A stretch of 64,000 nucleotides of DNA, from positions 496,001-560,000 of the forward strand of contig BCJJ01000017.1 of NCBI GenBank assembly GCA_039545355.1. Reading direction: 5' to 3'. Both the position numbers and the translations under genes were made by a program. Under the pieces are notes generated by a model that worked only from the letters and a program-made list of their open reading frames with translations, was not told the DNA's origin and did no database searches. The first letter of the stretch is position 1. Every line of letters starts with the position of its first letter. Origin of the DNA: Trichosporon coremiiforme (taxonomy: Eukaryota; Basidiomycota; Tremellomycetes; Trichosporonales; Trichosporonaceae). This document shows, piece by piece, positions 23,526 through 34,800 of the stretch.

Positions 23526-26500
23526 ATGGCGGCGAACAACCAGCAGCAGGAGACCCCTTCAGGGAGCTTCAACGCTGCCCCCCCGTTCGACACAAGCCGT
23601 TTCGCGCTCCTCCAGCGCCATCGCTCCGGCGGCCAGGGCTCGATCGGCCGTGCCGTTGACGGCGGTTCCCGCGACGAAGCCGACGCCGGCACACCCACCA
23701 GCGGACAGGATGGAGTCTCACTCGGCCAGATCAAGAACGCCCAGATGGCTGCCAAGCAGAAGGTACAGCTCGTCAAGTGCCGCAGTAGCTGACATGCAGA
23801 CGCAGCGATTCGACTTCCGGTATGACGACACTGACACGACCATGAATGAGCTCGACGAGTTCTACCCCTACATCGAGATGACCCAGGTTGCGCAGATGCA
23901 CACGCGATTTGAGGGCTCATTTGATGGAGAATGGACCTCGGCACCTGCTGCCAAGCGCCGGGCGTACATCGAGACGCAGCTTGAGTTCCTAGAGTCGCCC
24001 GTCAGCGACACGCGGCGCGCTGCTCAAGGACGTCTGCTGTACCTTCTGCAAGGTGAGCTTCGAACTCCTATGCATTTCGGCTGACTTCAGGATGTTTCGC
24101 AGAGACCACCTCCCCGAGTATGCAGCTGCACTGGATCATCGAGAACGCCAAGATGATCCGGTCGCTCGACGGCATCTCGACCCTTGTGTACGGCCTGCGG
24201 GACGCGGCGCGTAGATACGACGCCAATGAGTAGGTCACAACAGAGTTGTCGAGCATTCCTAACCTGGCAGCGTAATGGAGAAGCCCGGAAGCGGCGGTCC
24301 CCCGGCTCTTGGCACCCGCGAGCGTGCCGGATCCACCAACTTGGTGTCGGTCGATCCCTACGATGTTAATAGTGCCGAGCTCATGGACGTCCTTGCGCTG
24401 CTTTACTTCATCGTCGAGGTGTTCCGCTCTGATGAGACTTTCGGTGACGAGCTCATGGCGATGGACCCACCACTGCCCCTGATGCTGGTTGGCATGGTCG
24501 CCGGCCTGAAGGACAAGAAAGTCCCGAAGGGATATCCCGTCAAGAAGGTGCTCCTGCTGCTCTGGAAGACCCTTCTCGCTTGCCTGGGAGGGATGAACGA
24601 GGCTGCGAAGACGAAGGCACTCTCGCGAGAGCTGGAGGGTCTGGGACCCGAGAGAAAGGGTGAGCTTTGTAGCTTCGAAAGAGCTAACAACAGACTTCAC
24701 CCGCGCTACGCCGATGGATGTTGCGACCTGGCGGCGAGACACGTCGACCAAGTATCCGACCTTTGCTCCTCCGCCATCAGTACCTTCTGGTGTACCGACA
24801 TCGACCGAGGCTCTGGCAGAGAGTGTCCGGCCATTGCCGAATCGGCCGAACTACCACTCAACTGAGATCCCCGAGAGCTCATCTGCGCCCTTCAGCGGCA
24901 TGCCGCAGCCTGGCACGCCAGCTCCCACGCCACCCCAGACACCCCAGCAGCGCCCGAAGAAGCTCCAGTTCCAAACCGACCCTACACGCCCTTTTGTCTT
25001 CCCTTACTCGCAGACATCGACGGGACCACCTACCAGTCTGGTCCCGTATGCGATCGCCGAGGCGGACAAGCTGTACAACTCGCACCTGTTTGTCTCGCTC
25101 GGCCTGTATCAGCTGTGGAAGGAGAGGGAAGAGTGCATGCGTGAAGAGCGAGGACTTGGCGCTTCTGGTCTGATCGGGTTTTCAAATCTCAGCCTGGACG
25201 ACGAGAGCGACGAGGCCGCTGAGCTGGCCATGCGTCGGGATTGGAAGTACGAGGAGGAGGAGATGAAGGCGCAGGAGAAGGGTGATACAGCAGGAGTGAA
25301 GCTCGCACAAGATAAGCGAGCTGCTTCGCGTCGCCTGTACCGCGTCGAAGTCATCTACGTAAGGTGGTATGGTCTGTTCCTTCGCTAACTTTCAGCGCTC
25401 GATGCTTCCGATGATGCAGAATACGGTCATCGTTCTGCTGAAGCTCCTCCTGGCCACCGTGACAGGAACTGGTGCCCAGGGAAGTCAGTTAAGCACGGGT
25501 GGAATGGCTCCACCGCTCGGCTCTCCGACGCAGGACATGCCGCCTCAGCAGGAGTCGCTGCCGCCACCAACGAAGGAGGAGATCGACATTGCCCGTCACC
25601 GCGAGATCACATCTAAGGCGGTCTCGGCGATAATTCTACTACTCCTCAAGTGGTTCAAGGCGTCCCACATCCTCAAATTCCATCACCTGACACAGCTGCT
25701 GCTCGACTCTAACTGTCTCGTGCTTGTGCTCAAGATCTTCGGTCTGCAGGAGCTGTCGCAGATGGTGCAGACGAAGAACGAGATGCCCGAGTGCAGCTTT
25801 TTCCAGTACCTGCACCTGAACGCCTCTAAAGCAGCTCGGGAGAAGACCGCCGAGCCCGAGCCTCCGGCTGAGAACTCGGTCAAGGTGACGGAGGAGAATG
25901 GAGAGGAGGTCGAGGTCATCACCGACTACTCGTGGCGCAACTTCTTCGCCGCGATCAACCTCGTCAAGATCCTGCAGAAGATCACGAAACACCGCGTGCA
26001 CCGTATCCTGCTCATGTGCCAGTACAAGAGCTCTGCGATTTTGAAGCGCGTCCTGCGTGTGAACCACCCCATGCTCCAGCTGCAGGTGCTCAAGCTCGTC
26101 AAGAGCCAGATGCCGTACTTTGGCCGCAAGTGGAGATCGAGTGAGTTTGCCAAGGGAGGTGCATGAACTGAATATCCAGCGAACATGAAGATCATCACCT
26201 CGATCTATCTGAACTGTCGCCCAGAGCTGCGCAACGACTGGTTAGTCGGTGTCGAAGCCGACCTGGAGGCCGAGGATCAGCTTGTCGGTATCCCGCAAGA
26301 GCACGCGCTGCGCTCCCTCATCTCGTTCTACAACAAGACGAATTACGCCGCGCACATGGCGCCTTCAATTCCAGACGAAGCTTACCGCCGAATGGACTCA
26401 GGTGGGTTCCTGGACCATGCTCCGCTCAGCCCGAACCGCCGGCGGTCACGGCTCGACTCCCTCGCGAGCACCGAGGAGCTCTTCGATACGACGCGTGACC

Positions 26501-27133
26501 CGTCGCTGCCGTACAACCCGGATGGCATGATCGAATTCTGGATGCACGAGTACGAGGACGTGCTGCGCGACGTCTTCGGCGACGGCACGCGCGAGGAGTG
26601 GACCGACACCGGCAGCCCAGCTTCTCCCGCCGCGCCCGGTCCGGCGGAGGGTAGGAACGATGCGGCGTGGATCCGTCTCGGCGAGCTGATGCGCGCACGC
26701 GGCGCGCCAGAGGACGACACTATCAGTGACAGCGAGAGTGTCGTCTCGGTCGGCGAGCTGGGCGACGAGGCGCGCCTCGAAGCCGAGGTCGAGGGACGCA
26801 CGATGTTCGCAGCAATGCAGGAACGCAAGCGGCGTACGTCACAGGGCGACGAGAACACTTGGGAGGTAAGCTACGCGCATCTGGCAATGCTAACAGCAGC
26901 ATATGAGTCCGACGACGATGAAGCTGCTTCCGCGCAGACCGTCAGACCGCCGGCGCAGCTCCAGCGGAGGCTCGCCCCTGCGCCCCGTCATGGGTCTCGG
27001 CCCCGTGGAGGACCTCGACGTGTTCGAGGACGAAGAGCTCCCCGGCCCCATGCCCATTACGGAGGGCACGCCAGACGAGATCGAGCGCGACTTTGGCGCA
27101 GTCGACGAGGTCGAGTACTTCTACAACGCGTAG
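23526..27133 (+). CDS. FAR11: STRIPAK complex protein Far11/STRIP
   Basis: Eight exons encode about 1,100 residues. After a disordered start (MAANNQQQETPSGSF) the N1221-type domain is recognisable: FDFRYDDTDTTMNELDEFYP, AYIETQLEFLE, MQLHWIIENAKMIR, LMDVLALLYFIVEVFR and LVGMVAGLKDKKVPKG. After a Pro-rich spacer comes the DUF3402-type half: NTVIVLLKLLLATVTG, ITSKAVSAIILLLLKWFK, FHHLTQLLLDSNCLVLVLKI, then PEWR-like and NPDGMIEFWMHEYEDVLR. It ends EYFYNA, as STRIP proteins do. The protein is the scaffold that joins striatin-PP2A to other STRIPAK members, acting in cell fusion, TORC2 control and cell-cycle arrest in fungi. The last intron (about 26867-26900) must be removed to give the EYFYNA frame. 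It is convergent with the RINGv gene. Confidence 0.92.
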
Positions 27134-27325
27134 GCGAGACCCGCCCACGACGAGAGGTGTAGCTTATGTTCGCCCAGGTATAGAGGAGTCACAGTGCGGT
27201 AGACGAAGTAGCAACATAGATGCAAGTGTAAGCTCAAATCACGGTGTCAAGGAGTGTGACTTTTGCATATGATAATAGTACAACTTGGAAAGGGGTTTGT
27301 GGCTAGTCCTCCTACTTTCTTTTAT

Positions 27326-28948
27326 CTACTGGCCTGGAATCTCAACCTCGGGACGAGCCGCGGGCTCGACGGGAGGGATTGGGATCTCCTCGGCAGGGTC
27401 GACGACTTCAGCCTGCTCAACAACCACGGCGGCAGGTTCACCAGGCTGAGCGGCAGCGGCACCAGTGTTGGGCTGGGGCTGCGCCTGCGCGGCCATCTGG
27501 ACGAGCACCTCGCGACCAGGGTCGTTCACCGGCGCACGGCGCTTGTACTTGTCACGGAAGCGCCTCCAGACCTCCTGCCATCCCTCAATGCTGCGCCACT
27601 TGCGGTCCTGCAGCCATCGGCGGCCCCAAGTGCGTGTCTCCTGGGTCCGAGTGACCTGGTCGCGAGTGGGCTCGACGATCTCGCTCTCAACGAAGCGCAG
27701 GCCAAACATGGCACAGGCATGTAAGGAGTCATACACCTGTACGATCGAGTTGGCAACGCCAAGCAGCACAAAGCCAACAATGATGCTGCGAGATCCACCG
27801 ATGGCGCTCAGGACGGGGTCGAGGCTGATCACGCCCGAGAGCGAGATGGTGTACACGAGCTGTAGAGGGGCGAGGAGGCGGAGCGAGCCAAGGAGAGAGA
27901 GAGCAGATAAGGCACCGAGCAGTGCCACGCCGAGAAGGAACCGAAGGATGAAGTCTAACATAAGGGGCGAGACCCAGCGCGAGCCCTCGAACATATCGAA
28001 TGCCTGAGCCGTGATCGCGATGAAGGCGTTAATGCTGTCGTCGATCAGGTCGAGAATGAACGTCGCGCCGCCCATGTACACGACCATGGTGCCGTCCTCC
28101 GACTCCCACGTAGAGCCGGCCGCAGATGAGGAGTGGCTTCCCTTGTTGTACAGATTCAGGAGGAAGTGCAGGAGGAAGTGTCCAGTGACGAGGGCCATCG
28201 AGAGGAACGTCGCGGCCGTGGCGAGGCTCAGAGCGCGCGAGGACAGGATGAAATNGCCCCACTTGCCCCTGCGCAACACGTAGGTATACTTGCACTGGGG
28301 ACACTCGAGGAACGTTTTGCTGTTCTTCGCACGCCACATCGCGAGACACTGCACGTGTACGTACCGCATCGAGCCGGAGCAGAGGCACGGCGACATGAGC
28401 CGCCCCATCTCGCCCTCCTCGTCCACGCCCCCGAAGCAGATGCGGCACGAGCGCTCCTTCCCTTCCTCGTCGATTACGCCAGCGCCCGTGATACCGGGAG
28501 CGGTGTCGGGGACAGTCGCGCTGGCGGCCGTGCTGGCATGTGGTGCGTCCTTAGAGCCAGTCTCAGCCGCCTCCGTATCAGGGGCTATCCCTGGTTTGAC
28601 ACCGGTGGCACCGCTGTCTACCGGCGTGGAGGGCTGAAGCGCAGCGTCCGGCGCTGTCTCATCGGGTAGCGGCACTGTCGGTGTCGGAGTGAGCTGCTCC
28701 TGCGTCTGGTCCTGGGGTTGAGTATCGAATGAGTGTGCTGTGCTGGCGCCAGTGCTGGGGTAATGGCCGGCGGCCGGCCCTGAAGCGGCGACGTTGACGT
28801 GCTTAGGCTCCCCCAGCTGGTCGGCGGCCTCGCGCTCGGCGTGGGCGACGTTGCGGCGGCGGAGCTGGTGCTCGAGCTCGGAGTCTATCCTGGACTCGTC
28901 GACGTGCGAGCCCTCGCGCTCGGGGCGATCCGGGTACGTTGCGGACAT
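27326..28948 (-). CDS. RINGv (MARCH-type) membrane E3 ubiquitin ligase
   Basis: This intronless gene encodes 540 residues. A disordered N-terminus of about 160 residues precedes a RING-variant domain with ordered C4HC3 zinc ligands C168, C171, C188, C190, H198, C201, C216 and C219 (SCRICFGG...SPCLCSGSMRYVHVQCL...LECPQC). Several hydrophobic segments follow (LSLATAATFLSMALVTGHF, LDFILRFLLGVALLGALSAL, IIVGFVLLGVANSIVQVY), giving a multi-spanning protein. An Arg/Lys-rich and then Ala/Pro/Glu-rich cytosolic tail ends PARPEVEIPGQ. The family ubiquitinates membrane proteins in the ER, Golgi or endosomes. One base at 28255 is N, leaving one residue (the NAT codon just after the RINGv domain) undetermined. 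No other break is seen. Confidence 0.88.
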   Translation of the reverse strand: MSATYPDRPEREGSHVDESRIDSELEHQLRRRNVAHAEREAADQLGEPKHVNVAASGPAAGHYPSTGASTAHSFDTQPQDQTQEQLTPTPTVPLPDETAPDAALQPSTPVDSGATGVKPGIAPDTEAAETGSKDAPHASTAASATVPDTAPGITGAGVIDEEGKERSCRICFGGVDEEGEMGRLMSPCLCSGSMRYVHVQCLAMWRAKNSKTFLECPQCKYTYVLRRGKWGXFILSSRALSLATAATFLSMALVTGHFLLHFLLNLYNKGSHSSSAAGSTWESEDGTMVVYMGGATFILDLIDDSINAFIAITAQAFDMFEGSRWVSPLMLDFILRFLLGVALLGALSALSLLGSLRLLAPLQLVYTISLSGVISLDPVLSAIGGSRSIIVGFVLLGVANSIVQVYDSLHACAMFGLRFVESEIVEPTRDQVTRTQETRTWGRRWLQDRKWRSIEGWQEVWRRFRDKYKRRAPVNDPGREVLVQMAAQAQPQPNTGAAAAQPGEPAAVVVEQAEVVDPAEEIPIPPVEPAARPEVEIPGQ

Positions 28949-29206
28949 GGTCTTGAGTGGTGAGAAGGCGATGGAGAGGTTGCGGTAATTAGTTCGGTCG
29001 GGCTTTAGCTGGGTGGAGATCTTGACCGGCCCCGCATCGACCCGCCTTGTCTGCGCGGATCAGGGGGGTCAGCCAGGCACGGCTGCCCCAGCGAAGCCTC
29101 CGTCGCCACTCTGCCTTGTGTGGTTCGTACCTTCGTCACCGCCATCGACCGACTTTTGAGTCTGCACTCTTCGTCACTAAACTCTCACACTCCTTACATC
29201 ATCCAC
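28949..29206. promoter_or_regulatory. Bidirectional promoter
   Basis: The RINGv gene and the next gene start in opposite directions only 258 bp apart. Both leaders must be short. The right half is CT-rich, as in the leaders of other plus-strand genes here. Confidence 0.5.
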
Positions 29207-30158
29207 ATGAGCGGTGCCCCAACATCTTACTCCAGCCTCAAGGACTTCAAGCGCGGAAAGTCTCTCCGCGAGCCCCGCGCACCACCCCCGCCCGGAGGGT
29301 ACAAGAGCTCAGGCTGGAGCGGCGCGAACTCTAACAGAGGCTACGGCGACGAGCACATCTCGGCGTCCACCGGCTACATTCCTCCAGTCTCGAGCCACAC
29401 ACCGTCTCCGGGTCCCTCGACGCCGAGCGAGGCGTCAGAGCGCAGGGGGTGGTTCGGCCGCTCGTCGTCGACCGACATCCACCCGACGACGTCAGCGACG
29501 TCTGACAAGAGTGGAGGCGGTGGCTGGTTCGGGCGCTCGTCGTCGCCTGCTCAGCAGCCTGGGCGCACGGCGTCGCCAGCACAGGGAAACGGCATCCGCA
29601 ACTCGACGCTGCCGAGCCATGCGCGCGAAGCTAGTGGCTCGTCGCGCATTCCGAACGGCACAACGCATGAGAAGGAAAAGTCTGGCGGCTGGGGTCTTCC
29701 TTTCGGCCACAAGGAGGAGAAGAAGGAGCCCAAGATGGGCCGCGGAGGCCGTATTCAGCGCTACGTTCCCCCGAGCGAGCGCGAAGCAGGCGAGGAGTTC
29801 ACTGGACGCCCCATGCGTAACCACTCGCACCAGTATACGGAGGACGAGATCGATGAGAACGTTCCGGGCGGCGTGAAGAAGCCCCAGACTTGGGCTGAGT
29901 GGGGTAACGATCAGGTCAAGTGGGCCCGCGAAACGGCCAACGAGACCGGCGTTGCGGCACAGAAGCAGTGGCAGCAAGCTACCAGCGGCGAGACGCGCGA
30001 TAAGGTAAGTGGCCTTTAGCTGCCACCATTCCTGACCAGCGGAAACTGACGAGCAGGTCCTGACCGGAGTCGGAAACGGCGTCACGAAGGCTGCCGGCAC
30101 GGCCATCAAGTACACTGGCAAGGGCATCTGGGCCATCGGCAAGGCTGCTACGCGGTAG
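29207..30158 (+). CDS. Uncharacterised Gly/Ser-rich protein with conserved-looking C-terminal half
   Basis: Two exons split at about 30006-30057 encode roughly 300 residues. The N-terminal half is Ser/Pro/Gly-rich with two copies of the motif GWFGRSSS. The C-terminal half is more structured: MGRGGRIQRYVPPSERE, then EDEIDENVPGG, PQTWAEWGNDQVKWARETAN, and a small Gly/Ala-rich amphipathic end (GVGNGVTKAAGTAIKYTGKG). The end resembles sequences that insert shallowly into membranes, but I do not recognise a family. The start at 29207 has an acceptable context (CACATGAGC). It shares a 258-bp promoter with the RINGv ligase. Confidence 0.82.
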
Positions 30159-30576
30159 CCCGTCATACCTCCGCATCGCCTCCCCGCTCGCAAGCTAGTC
30201 CCATCTGCTCGCGGCTCTGTATGTTGTAGACAATGAAACCGTGCACTCGCACACACCTGCATTACCAGTACCATCAGTCCTCCACCGCACTCTTTCTTCG
30301 ACCTCCCTCGCACCGTTTCCGCACTACTGGCAGTCAGTTGTGCGCACTGACACCGTCGCCAAGACGCCTTCCCTGCTGCAAGCCGCTTGAAGCGCTCACC
30401 TCAGCGGCTGCAGGCGTTTTAGATTCAAGGCAGTGAGGCATCATTGCGTCAGACCCACGTGGCAGCTAGTCACGTGATCTTCCGCGATTTCTGAATGTTG
30501 CTGCATTTCGTGTCCACCGCGGTCGGTGAGAGCATCATCAGCGTCACACACAACGCTTACGCCAACGCACGCAAGC
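30159..30576 (+). promoter_or_regulatory. Promoter region of RRP4 with two CACGTG boxes
   Basis: CACGTG occurs at 30456-30461 and again within the palindrome TCACGTGA at 30470-30477, about 100-120 bp before the RRP4 ATG. These match the bHLH (Cbf1-type) E-box. The remaining sequence includes the 3' UTR of the preceding gene. Confidence 0.55.
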
Positions 30577-31831
30577 ATGTTCAAGGTTTCAAGGATACCG
30601 CCGCCGCCAGAGTACGAGCCGAAGATGGTGGAGGAGGACGAGAATGGAATGGAGCTCGACGATCCTGCCAGTAGCAGCGTTGTCACCCCGGGAGAGGGCA
30701 TCGCGAGCTCGAAGGAGTACATGAGGTGAGTGCACCTTCCTTTTGACTTCAGACTGTGACAATGGTACCTAGGGGATAATTTTGATCCATGGTATCAGGT
30801 GATAAGGGCGAGGAACCCGGCGTAGTTGCTCAGGACGTACCAGAGCTGGGCTGCTGTTGTGTCCGAAGCAGTGCCCGTTCGCCCCGACACACAGAAAGCA
30901 CCGATCATGCTCGCGGCTGTTTGGCGTGGTCAAGAGCTGACAAACAGGGGTCATGGAACTTACGTCGAGAACGACATCATTACCTCTTCGGTTGCGGGAA
31001 CTCTTGAGCGCGTAAACAAGCTGATCAGCGTGCGACCCCTGAGCACACGTTACGTGCCCGAAGTCGGAGATCTGGTGATCGGCCGCATTGTTGAGGTCGC
31101 CGGGCAGCGATGGAAGGTTGAGGCGAACGCGCGTCAGGACGCTGTGCTCATGCTGTCGTCCGTGAACCTGCCCGGCGGCGTGCAGAGGCGTAAGGTCGAG
31201 AGCGACTCACTCAAGATGCGCGAGTTCCTCGCTGAGGGTGATGTGAGTGTCTTCCCTTGTTTAATGTCTCCCTGTCAGCCGTCAGTTACATTAGGAGGCA
31301 GACAGTCTAGATCAGGGCAACGTAAAGAAGCTAACACTTTAGCTGCTCGTCGCGGAGGTGCAGGCGTTCTTCTCGGACGGCGCCATGTCTCTCCACACTC
31401 GGTCGCTGAAGTACGGAAAGCTGCGCAACGGCATGCTGCTCTCTCTGTCTCCTCGCCTTATCCGACGACTTAAGAGCCACTTCGTACACCTCCCCGCGCC
31501 TTGCGGACCGCACGGGGTCGACGTCATCCTTGGCCTCAATGGCTACGTTTGGGTCTCGCTTGGCTCGAAGCAGTCGCGGGAGGGCGCGGAGGGACTGGAG
31601 TCTGAGGGCGTGTACCGGAACGACAACGACGTTATGGACGCGGAGGACCGCGCGGCCATCACAGACGTCGCGAACGTGATCTCGATGCTGGCAGCGCACG
31701 ACGTCCCGCTGTCCGACACGCTTATCGCTGAGGGATACGCTTGGCTCAGAGAAGTGGGCGTCACAGCGGGCTCCCCCGCTAGCAAGGAGCTTGGCGACCG
31801 TCTCGTTCGCGAACTTGCGCTCACGGAGTAA
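30577..31831 (+). CDS. RRP4: Exosome complex component RRP4
   Basis: Three exons (30577-30725, 30948-31242, 31343-31831) give 310 residues. The N-terminal domain ends VVTPGEGI with the hallmark YMRGHGTYV created by the first splice. An S1 domain follows (VGDLVIGRIVEVAGQRWKVE, RQDAVLMLSSVNLPGG, RKVESDSLKMREFLAEGD), then a KH domain with GPHGVDVILGLNGYVWV, the GxNG loop. RRP4 forms part of the RNA-binding cap of the exosome, which degrades and trims RNA from the 3' end in nucleus and cytoplasm. The length agrees with homologues. The first intron is 222 nt, several times longer than most in the window; the second is 100 nt. Confidence 0.95.
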
Positions 31832-34800
31832 TCGCGACGGCCGATGCTTGCCTCGGCACACGTCATGCACGTCACTGGTGCGCCATAGCTGGGCACTGGA
31901 ACGTAGATATGGCCGTTTGAGTGGAGCAAGATCCGCTACGAAGTCGTGGGATGTGGAATGTGCTGCGCATCGGCGTCTGCGTCACATCGAGGTGGGCGCT
32001 GACTTTGATGGCGGCGCCTCGTTTCCAAACTGGCGCACGTTGCAATGGTCACGCCCACTGCGCAGTGAGTCACCTGCTGGTACAGGCAACATGGTGACAC
32101 TAGAGTGGGTTGGAGGCGTCGAGGGCGTGATGTGTTGCATTCAGTCTCGAGTCGAGGCTGGCTGAAACACAGCATGGCATAGCATGGTTAGGAGATGGGT
32201 GGGTTGTGGAGGGCAGGGATCTGCCGACAGATTTGCAGATTGCCTCGGGTTGGAGGAGGTATGGGGTGCTCGCTTGGCAGACAAACGAACGCGAATTAGA
32301 GAAAGGATGCGGTAGAGATAGCCGCTCCCCCGCACCCCGGCCGAAGGCGCGGCCGATTGATTGGCCCAGGCCAATCGATGTAACATCAGTGGTTAAGGTT
32401 CTACCGTGTACATGCATATGATCGAAGCACTCGAGTTTTCGGGCTAAGTCAGAGACGGTGCGGGGCATTCTGCGGACACCCGGGGACATGGGTTGTAAAC
32501 GTGGCTCCAAGAGACAGGTACAGAGAGGTACAGTGGCCTCCGCAGACAGGTACCAGACAGCTGAAGGGGGTGACAGTTGGAGGCTCGATCGCATTGCGAT
32601 TCAAGGACACGAGATCCACGATGACATAGCTGGTAGACCGAAACTTGAGGCTGCCAAGGCACGAAGGTGCCGGCGTGGTGCTGAATCTTGAACCCACAAA
32701 CGTGTACGCCCGGGTTGCAGGAATCGGTGGTGATCATGTGGTGCTCAGAAGCCGGGGGCGTTGCGATCGCTCGGCAGCGGCACGACAGCGCACGACAGCG
32801 GCACACGGCGAGACGGAGCTGGCAAACTCCGCCAGTCAGATCTCAGGTGACTGAGACGCCGATGCGGAATGTCACTTGTCTGACGTGCTGACTTGTCGCA
32901 GGTGCGCCAGGAAGGGGAGGAAAGGCCCAGGATACCGTGAACGAAACTTGCAAGTGCCTGCAGTTGTTATTTCTTCCTAGTGCAAGATTGTTGCAGGATG
33001 TGCATGTTAAGCACTGAATACAAACCCACTACTGATGAAATCTACCAGAATGCTGCAGAATCCGAGGACCACTGTAGCCAGTGTAGCTCAATTCAGTTGC
33101 CCCAGACTTGCCTTCGCATTAGACGCATTGGTTCAGGAACAGTCGTGCGAAGGACCTTGCAAACTCAGGAGACTAGCATTGCTACGCAAGCGATCAGGAC
33201 TACTGACCAGCGACACACGAGTGCTGGTGAATCGGGCCTTGGGAGGCGTCAGGTCGCCCTGTCATAGAAGTCTGGAATATTGCATTCAGGCATTTATGGA
33301 AACCCTCGCCTGAAAGCCTGGCACTCCAATCAATCTCGCGATCCTCGCGACTATCTTTTTCGCCGAGGTCACTTTGTATCAGCGATATTGCTGCATGATC
33401 CTGCACCTGTGCCTGTGCCAGTACGCCTGAGTACCGCCAGGCTGAACAGCTAACCGCCAGTAGTGACTGTGGGCAGACGTCCACGAGGGTGACGGCGCCA
33501 CTGCAGCGCCTCAGTGAGTCGCACTGAACGCCCAAGAACGCCAACCAGCCTCGCACGAACGCCTTCCAGCGCCAGCCAAGCCAGGCGGCGCCTCTTCCAC
33601 TGCTGATATCCGACCGCAAGGGATGGAGGAGGGTGACAATGTTGACCATGTTGACCCTCTGACTGCGAGTCTCGCTGGCATCATCGTGAGGCAAATCCAG
33701 GAATACAACCGGCATACCAGTGCGGTCTCGAACTTGTGCTTACACGTCCCATGGTTCTCTTGGCGTCTCGCTCCGCCTGACATCATCTGGCGTTCGCCGT
33801 GCGCGCCGTGTTGGTCTGGCCATGTTCGCTTGACGGCTTTCTGACTCGCAACTGCTGCGCTTGACATCTGGTTACCAGAGAAGCGAGCCAAAAGCGAAAT
33901 CCGCAAATTACTGCATGCTGCGCATGATCGCAGCCCCGATACGTGACACGTTTAACATGTGTCAGCCGCATGAGCAGTATGAACTGCATGAGCACCAGGG
34001 ACCCGCGGCTTCGCCGCTGTGCCGAGCTGCCGAACGGTTCCTGCGATCGCAACGCCGCGCACCGCGCACCGCGGAGTTGAGGCACAGCGGCTTGCGCGGC
34101 GCACCTCGATTCTCGACAGCGGCAGACGGAAACTTGAATCCTGGGGCGATAAACGACCAGGATCCTGGACGTATTGATGGCGTAGCAACTCCTAGGCGTT
34201 CAGAGTTGACCTGAGCGGCACGGCCTAGGGATTCTGATCATCCTGTGGACAATCCGGTCGCCCATTCGACGGTGCCAGCCTTGGAGGGTCATGGCAGAGC
34301 CACAGCCAGCCACGGCGCCGCATTCAAGCATATTCACGTCTCGGAACTTATCAAGTCTGCAGGGCTCAGCACTGGGCGATCCTGATCATGCGGAGGGCAA
34401 CCCCGCACAGCTATCATTCTGCCGCTCGCTGGTGGGTCCGAAATGCCCGTTACCAGTGTTCGCTTGGCTGGGAGAAGACACTTGCGGCCATTGTTCTAAG
34501 ACTGCCACACAGGACTGCAGAAACAGTTTACCCCAGGTGGATCCAAAGATAGGACGTATTGCAGACCTAGGATTCCGGGCCCCTTGGGTGGGGTCTTGCA
34601 GCTCGAAGGGCCGTTTTGGGGTCTCGTCTTCGCACCCTCGCCAGCCTGCTTTCTAGCGAGCAAGGTGCACTGCAGCGTATTGGTGTGCGCTCGTATCTTC
34701 GGCTGGCGCATGCGCCTCACTGCCCTATGGTAGAAGTTTGTAGGCCCTGGCAAAGCTCCGACATGTTGCAGCCTCTGTACGACCTTGTTTCTCCTTTTAC

